Below, in pieces: positions 21,060-24,518 of a DNA stretch of 24,518 bases (its first letter is position 1; each line of letters begins with the position of its first letter). The position numbers and the translations under genes are program-made. The DNA comes from Priapulus caudatus (taxonomy: Eukaryota > Priapulida > Priapulimorpha > Priapulimorphida > Priapulidae): the NCBI RefSeq assembly GCF_000485595.1, contig NW_014577814.1, positions 59,661 through 84,178 of the forward strand, in the 5' to 3' direction. Below the pieces are notes generated by a model. The model did not search any database, was not told the DNA's origin, and saw nothing but the letters and a program-made list of their open reading frames with translations.

Positions 21060-21385
21060 GAACGTTTGAGGTCGGCTGAAGAAAATTATCTTGGCTGTCA
21101 ACGGCGACCGATGCCACGAGCTCCATTGCTATGCACATTAGCATAGGTGGGAACTCGTGGCGGGATGCTGCGAGCAAATTGAATTTTGTAGATCGGATTT
21201 TATCATGCACGCGTGCCGTCGGCACGGCCCACCCCTCTCCAGTTCGAACGTATGAGAACGGCCGAATGAAATTATCTTGGCAGTCAACGGTAACCGACGC
21301 ACGAACGCAATCTTCATGAAATGTACATCAGTATAGCCGGAACCCGGTGAGCGATGCTGCGAGCAAAGGGAATATTATAGATCGG
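21060..21385. repeat. Two diverged tandem units of ~184 bp
   Basis: The segment gaacgtttgaggtcggctga at 21060 recurs as gaacgtatgagaacggccga at 21244. Both continue with attatcttgg-tgtcaacgg and end near gatgctgcgagcaaa...tagatcgg. There is no obvious coding potential. Confidence 0.75.
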
Positions 21386-22796
21386 GAGGGAATGGAAGAT
21401 AGCTGAGGGGCGGTAGAAGAAGGAGGAGGCTGGGTGAGGGACACGGGAGGCAAGGAGAAGGACGCGAAGGGATAAAGTAGGAGTTTTGCACCCTACAGGC
21501 TAGGGCGCTCTCCTAATTATAAACACATGTCTACTGATAACAATTTATTCCATAAATTTATGCTAGGTTACCCCCTAACCATATTAAGTGCAAATTCATC
21601 ACAAAATATAACTCCTCTGGTGAGATAAGCGCATGCGCGACCACCGTTTTAGACGTGCAGTGGGAACTGAAGAAAACTGCATAATATAGCTTGCTGAGGG
21701 AGAGAGGAGTGGGAGACTGAGGAAAGGCGGCAGGGAAGATAGTTGAGGGGCGGTAGTAGAAGGAGGAGACTGGGCGAGGGACAATTAGGGAGGCAAGGGG
21801 AATGACGCGACGGGATAAAGTAGGAGTTTTGCACCCTATACAGGCTATGGCGCTCTCCTAATTATAAACACAGTTCTACTGATAACAATTTATTACATAA
21901 ATCTATGCTGACATACCACCTAACCATATTAAGTGCAAATTCATCACAAAATATAACTCCTCTGGTGAGATATTGCGCAGGCGCTTACACAATAACGTAG
22001 CCAGATTTAATTGTGTACTGACTGGTATATGCAGCGGTGACCTTTCATGCAAGGTCTTCTTCCTATTTCTTAAGCGAGGTGTGCTGATGGAATGTTATCA
22101 TAGAAATCTATGCTAGGATAACTCCTCTTCATTTTAAATGCATAATTCTTGAAAAATATTATTCTTCTCGGGAGATATTGCGCATGCGCGAGCACCGTTT
22201 TAGGCGTGCAGTGGGAACTGAAGAAAACTGCATAATATAGCTTGCTGATGGAGAGAGGGGTGGGAGACTGAAGAAAGGCGGCAGGGATGATAGTTGAGGG
22301 GCGGTAGTAGAAGGAGGAGGCTGAGCGAGGGACAAGGGAGGCAAGGAGAAGAACGCGAGGGGATAAAGTAGGAATTTTGCACCCTACAGGCTAGGGCGCT
22401 CTTCTAATTATAAACACATGTCTACTGATAACAATTTATTACATAAATCTATGCTGACATACCACCTAACCATATTAAGTTCAAATTCATCACAAAATAT
22501 AACTTCTCTGGTGAAATGTTGCGCATGCGCTTACACAATAACGTAGGTAGATTGCCTACTGACTGGTATGTGCAGCCGGGACCTTTCATGCAAGGTCTTC
22601 TTGCTATTTCTTAACCGCGGTGTACTGATGAAATGTTATTATATAAATCTATGCTAGAATAACTCCTCTTCATTTGAAACGCATAATTCTTGAAAAATAT
22701 GATTCTTCTCGGGAGATATTGCGCATTCGCGAGCACCGTTTCAGGTGTACAGTACGGACTGAAGAAAACTGCACAGTATGCACCGTATAGCTTGCT

Positions 22797-22838
<42 letters not shown>

Positions 22839-22980
22839 AGGGAGACTGAGGAAATGCGACAGAGAAAATAACTAAGATGCTGTAAATGAAAAAAGAGGCT
22901 GAGCGGGGGACAAGGGAGGCAATGGGAAGGACGGGAAGGAACGAAGTAGAAGTTTTGCGCCATATTGTAGGCCTACAGGC

Positions 22981-23256
22981 TATGCATGCATGTACTCAAA
23001 GGTGCATCAAATACCATCTCCTGCGAGCTACATTTGCAAAATTTTCAGTGGCAGGACCTCCAGACATCCCACCTGTTTCTCACCCCCTCCTTGAAATCCT
23101 GGATCCGCCAGTGCCCCCGGCACTGCTTCCCCCTCCCCCAGGAATTTGCTCAGCCTACGGCCCTGCGTGCCGTCGGCCTTGTTCACCTTCAGTGTACGGC
23201 CCTCTGATTGGTCGGCGGACGCGCCTCACGTCCCCTAACCCGACCCAGGTAATGAA
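22981..23256. other. GC-rich spacer with transposon-end remnant
   Basis: The segment cttgaaatcctggatccgcc (about 23091-23110) reads in reverse as a hAT-like end ggatccaggatttcaag, so this is probably a relic. It also contains an inverted CCAAT (gattggtc). The open frame over it looks like a repeat translation, with no recognisable protein. Confidence 0.45.
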
Positions 23257-23471
23257 GCTGAGAGGGTCTATGTCCCCCAGGGTACTGCCGGAACGTACCC
23301 TGGTACTATCAAGAGTACATAATAGAGACATGATACATCTCTATTATGTACTCTTAGTACTATCTAATATGCCGGACCGTACCTCGCCTACTTCACTAAC
23401 GAGTCTAGGGAGTCGCCTACGCCTACTCCCTAACCCTAACCCTAACCCCAACCATATCCGATAGTTACCAG
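23257..23471. mobile_element. Second copy of the telomere-cored MITE, inverted and truncated
   Basis: It starts gctgagagggtctatgtccc and, in opposite orientation to 17258-17480, contains ctccctaaccctaaccctaa. It lacks one terminal segment between two ggaacgtaccctgg repeats, is interrupted by a hairpin element at 23311-23356, and ends at gatagttaccag where a hAT-like element begins. Confidence 0.85.
23311..23356. mobile_element. 46-bp hairpin element with 8-bp target duplication
   Basis: It is flanked by GTACTATC at 23303-23310 and 23357-23364. The uninterrupted MITE copy at 17258-17480 has one such site, confirming insertion. The arms are aagagtacataatagaga and tctctattatgtactctt. Confidence 0.85.
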
Positions 23472-23966
23472 CAGGGGTGTATCCAGGATTTTTTTTGGGT
23501 GGGTCGTGATCATAATTTTTTGGACCTTTTCACAACGAAATAGCAGCAAGATGTGATTACAATGTCAATACAATCAGGGGCGTGTACAGGATTTGTACCA
23601 GGGGGGTCTAACCGTAACCCGTAACCGTCTGACTCAGTTGAAAACAGAGTTTTTGGAACTTTTTGTCTTTATCTTGTCTTGTCTTGATCTTGTCTTGTCT
23701 TTGTCTTTGTCAGTCTTTGCCTCTCTTTTATGAAACAAAATTTTGTTTAAAAAAAAGGCTCAGTTTCAGAATTGCTGGAATTGGGATAGATTTACGTCAC
23801 GCAATTGGCAATGTCTTTGGACTCATTGCTGGTACCTGATCTTTTTCATTTATGTGATTGTAAAAAGGCCCTCGAAAAAAAATGTCTTTCGAAAAAATGT
23901 GGACCTTTTAAAATTTAGGGGGGGTCGTACGACCCTCACGACCCCCCCCCCCTGCATACACCCATG
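23472..23966. mobile_element. hAT-like nonautonomous element with a nested end
   Basis: The left end is caggggtgtatccaggattt. The right end reads inverted as catgggtgtatgcagg. A second hAT-like end, caggggcgtgtacagg (same as at 19457), lies inside at 23575. The interior has a cttgtcttg-rich tract (about 23665-23720) and no transposase. Confidence 0.65.
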
Positions 23967-23975
23967 CCCAGGTAT

Positions 23976-24041
23976 ATACAATAATGTAACCCAAACACAG
24001 GATAGGAATCCCTATCCTGTGTTTGGGTTACATTATTGTAT
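23976..24041. repeat. Perfect palindrome, 31-bp arms, 4-base loop
   Basis: The left arm is atacaataatgtaacccaaa then cacaggatagg, the loop is aatc, and the right arm is the exact reverse complement. It is probably a short hairpin transposon. Confidence 0.95.
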
Positions 24042-24110
24042 CTAGTTACCAGGTAGCTCTAGTACTATAGCCCGCGTACAGTTGCCGCTAGTAGGCTACT
24101 AGAGCTAATA

Positions 24111-24163
24111 GTAGTACCAGGGTACGTTCCGGTATACCGGACCGTACCCAGGGTACGTTCCGG
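24111..24163. mobile_element. Partial third copy of the telomere-cored MITE
   Basis: The segment tagtaccagggtacgttccg, then gtataccgg, matches 17399-17450 with one substitution and stops at ccgg, before the outer TIR. Confidence 0.85.
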
Positions 24164-24259
24164 TGTCGCGCTAAATATCTGCCGACTGCGAAATATTTGA
24201 GATAGCCCCGCCCCTCCCCGACCCGACCAATGACAGCTCGTCTTTGTGTTACGATAGGT

Positions 24260-24294
24260 TGTGCACACTAATCTGCACACTAATCTGCACACTA
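24260..24294. repeat. 12-bp tandem repeat, three units
   Basis: tgcacactaatc is repeated three times, the last degenerating to tgcacactataa. Confidence 0.85.
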
Positions 24295-24296
24295 TA

Positions 24297-24518
24297 AGGA
24301 GGAGGGGGAGAAGGGAGAAGGTGGTGGAGAAGGAGGAGGGGGAGAAGCTGGTGGAGGAGGAGGAGGGGGAGAAGCTGGTGGAGAAGGAGGAGGGGGAGAA
24401 GGGAGAAGCTGGTGGAGGAGGAAGAGGGGGAGAAGGGAGAAGGTGGTGGAGAAGGAGGAGGGGGAGAAGCTGGTGGAGGAGGAGGAGGGGGAGAAGCTGG
24501 TGGAGAAGGAGGAGAGGG
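24297..24518. repeat. Homopurine GGAGAAG minisatellite, runs off the window
   Basis: The + strand is almost purely G and A: ggaggagggggagaagctgg, tggagaaggagg and similar units in varying order. It could adopt triplex structure. The small c/t interruptions (agctggtgg) mark the unit borders. Confidence 0.9.

Larger units (their letters stand above)
19621..22980. repeat. Tandem satellite, ~550-bp monomers, interrupted
   Basis: Monomers begin near 19621, 20138, 21402, 21742, 22293 and 22872, judged by the recurring tgaggggcggtag and caccctacaggctagg. Each full monomer holds two copies of gagatattgcgcatgcg about 200 bp apart, an aacaatttattacataaatc segment, a tcatgcaaggtcttcttc segment and a purine-rich segment. 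One monomer is short (21402-21741). One is interrupted by the insert at about 20735-21385. Confidence 0.9.

Noticed and set aside
19621-22980. Regularly spaced repeats, considered as a CRISPR array.
   Set aside because: Monomers are ~550 bp with no short repeats and unique spacers, and the DNA is eukaryotic.
22886-23464. A 192-codon plus-strand open frame with a proline-rich stretch.
   Set aside because: It crosses satellite, a transposon relic and a MITE with telomere-like repeats. No recognisable protein is present.
23200-24235. CCAAT-like boxes at 23205 (inverted) and 24227, considered as a bidirectional promoter.
   Set aside because: They are single short matches in transposon-derived sequence with no transcription unit attached.

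Overview
This is eukaryotic DNA, almost certainly from an invertebrate animal. The coding sequence is split into many short exons with GT..AG introns. The proteins are a mitochondrial aconitase (ACO2) and pieces of the animal autophagy receptor NBR1. The introns and spacers are AT-rich and full of small terminal-inverted-repeat transposons, minisatellites and a ~550-bp satellite. I see no bacterial-type operons, tRNA, rRNA or CRISPR array, and I cannot name the species.

Positions 654-13773 (+) carry 17 exons of ACO2, colinear with the human protein from about residue 81 to the stop. The exons for the transit peptide and first ~80 residues lie upstream of the window. Nearly every known active-site residue and all three Fe-S cysteines are encoded. 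The exception to integrity is exon 11 (from 8412). It reads correctly to about 8536, and then the sequence turns back on itself: 8549 to about 10540 is a diverged reverse-complement copy of about 6660-8516, including decayed inverted copies of exons 11 and 10. The 3' end of exon 11 and its donor are missing. This large palindrome is either a real inverted duplication or a long-read/gap-fill artefact.

Positions 14565-21000 (+) carry NBR1-related exons in a scrambled order. First comes the 3' end (Pro-Thr-Ser repeat plus C-terminal UBA domain, 14741-15512). Then comes a middle part (pre-ZZ segment, LIR motif, a long acidic exon, a conserved short exon, and the start of the Pro-Thr-Ser exon, 15949-19414). 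Last comes a 176-bp block (20735-20910), an exact copy of 14565-14740, which opens an ORF that may be the PB1 start. The ZZ and four-tryptophan domains are absent.

Positions 19457-24518 are repeat territory: a hAT-like element, a satellite array whose monomers each carry two TGCGCATGCGC-type motifs, a new-looking family of ~47-bp hairpin elements with 8-bp target duplications, a 31-bp perfect palindrome, nested hAT-like ends, and a homopurine minisatellite running off the end.
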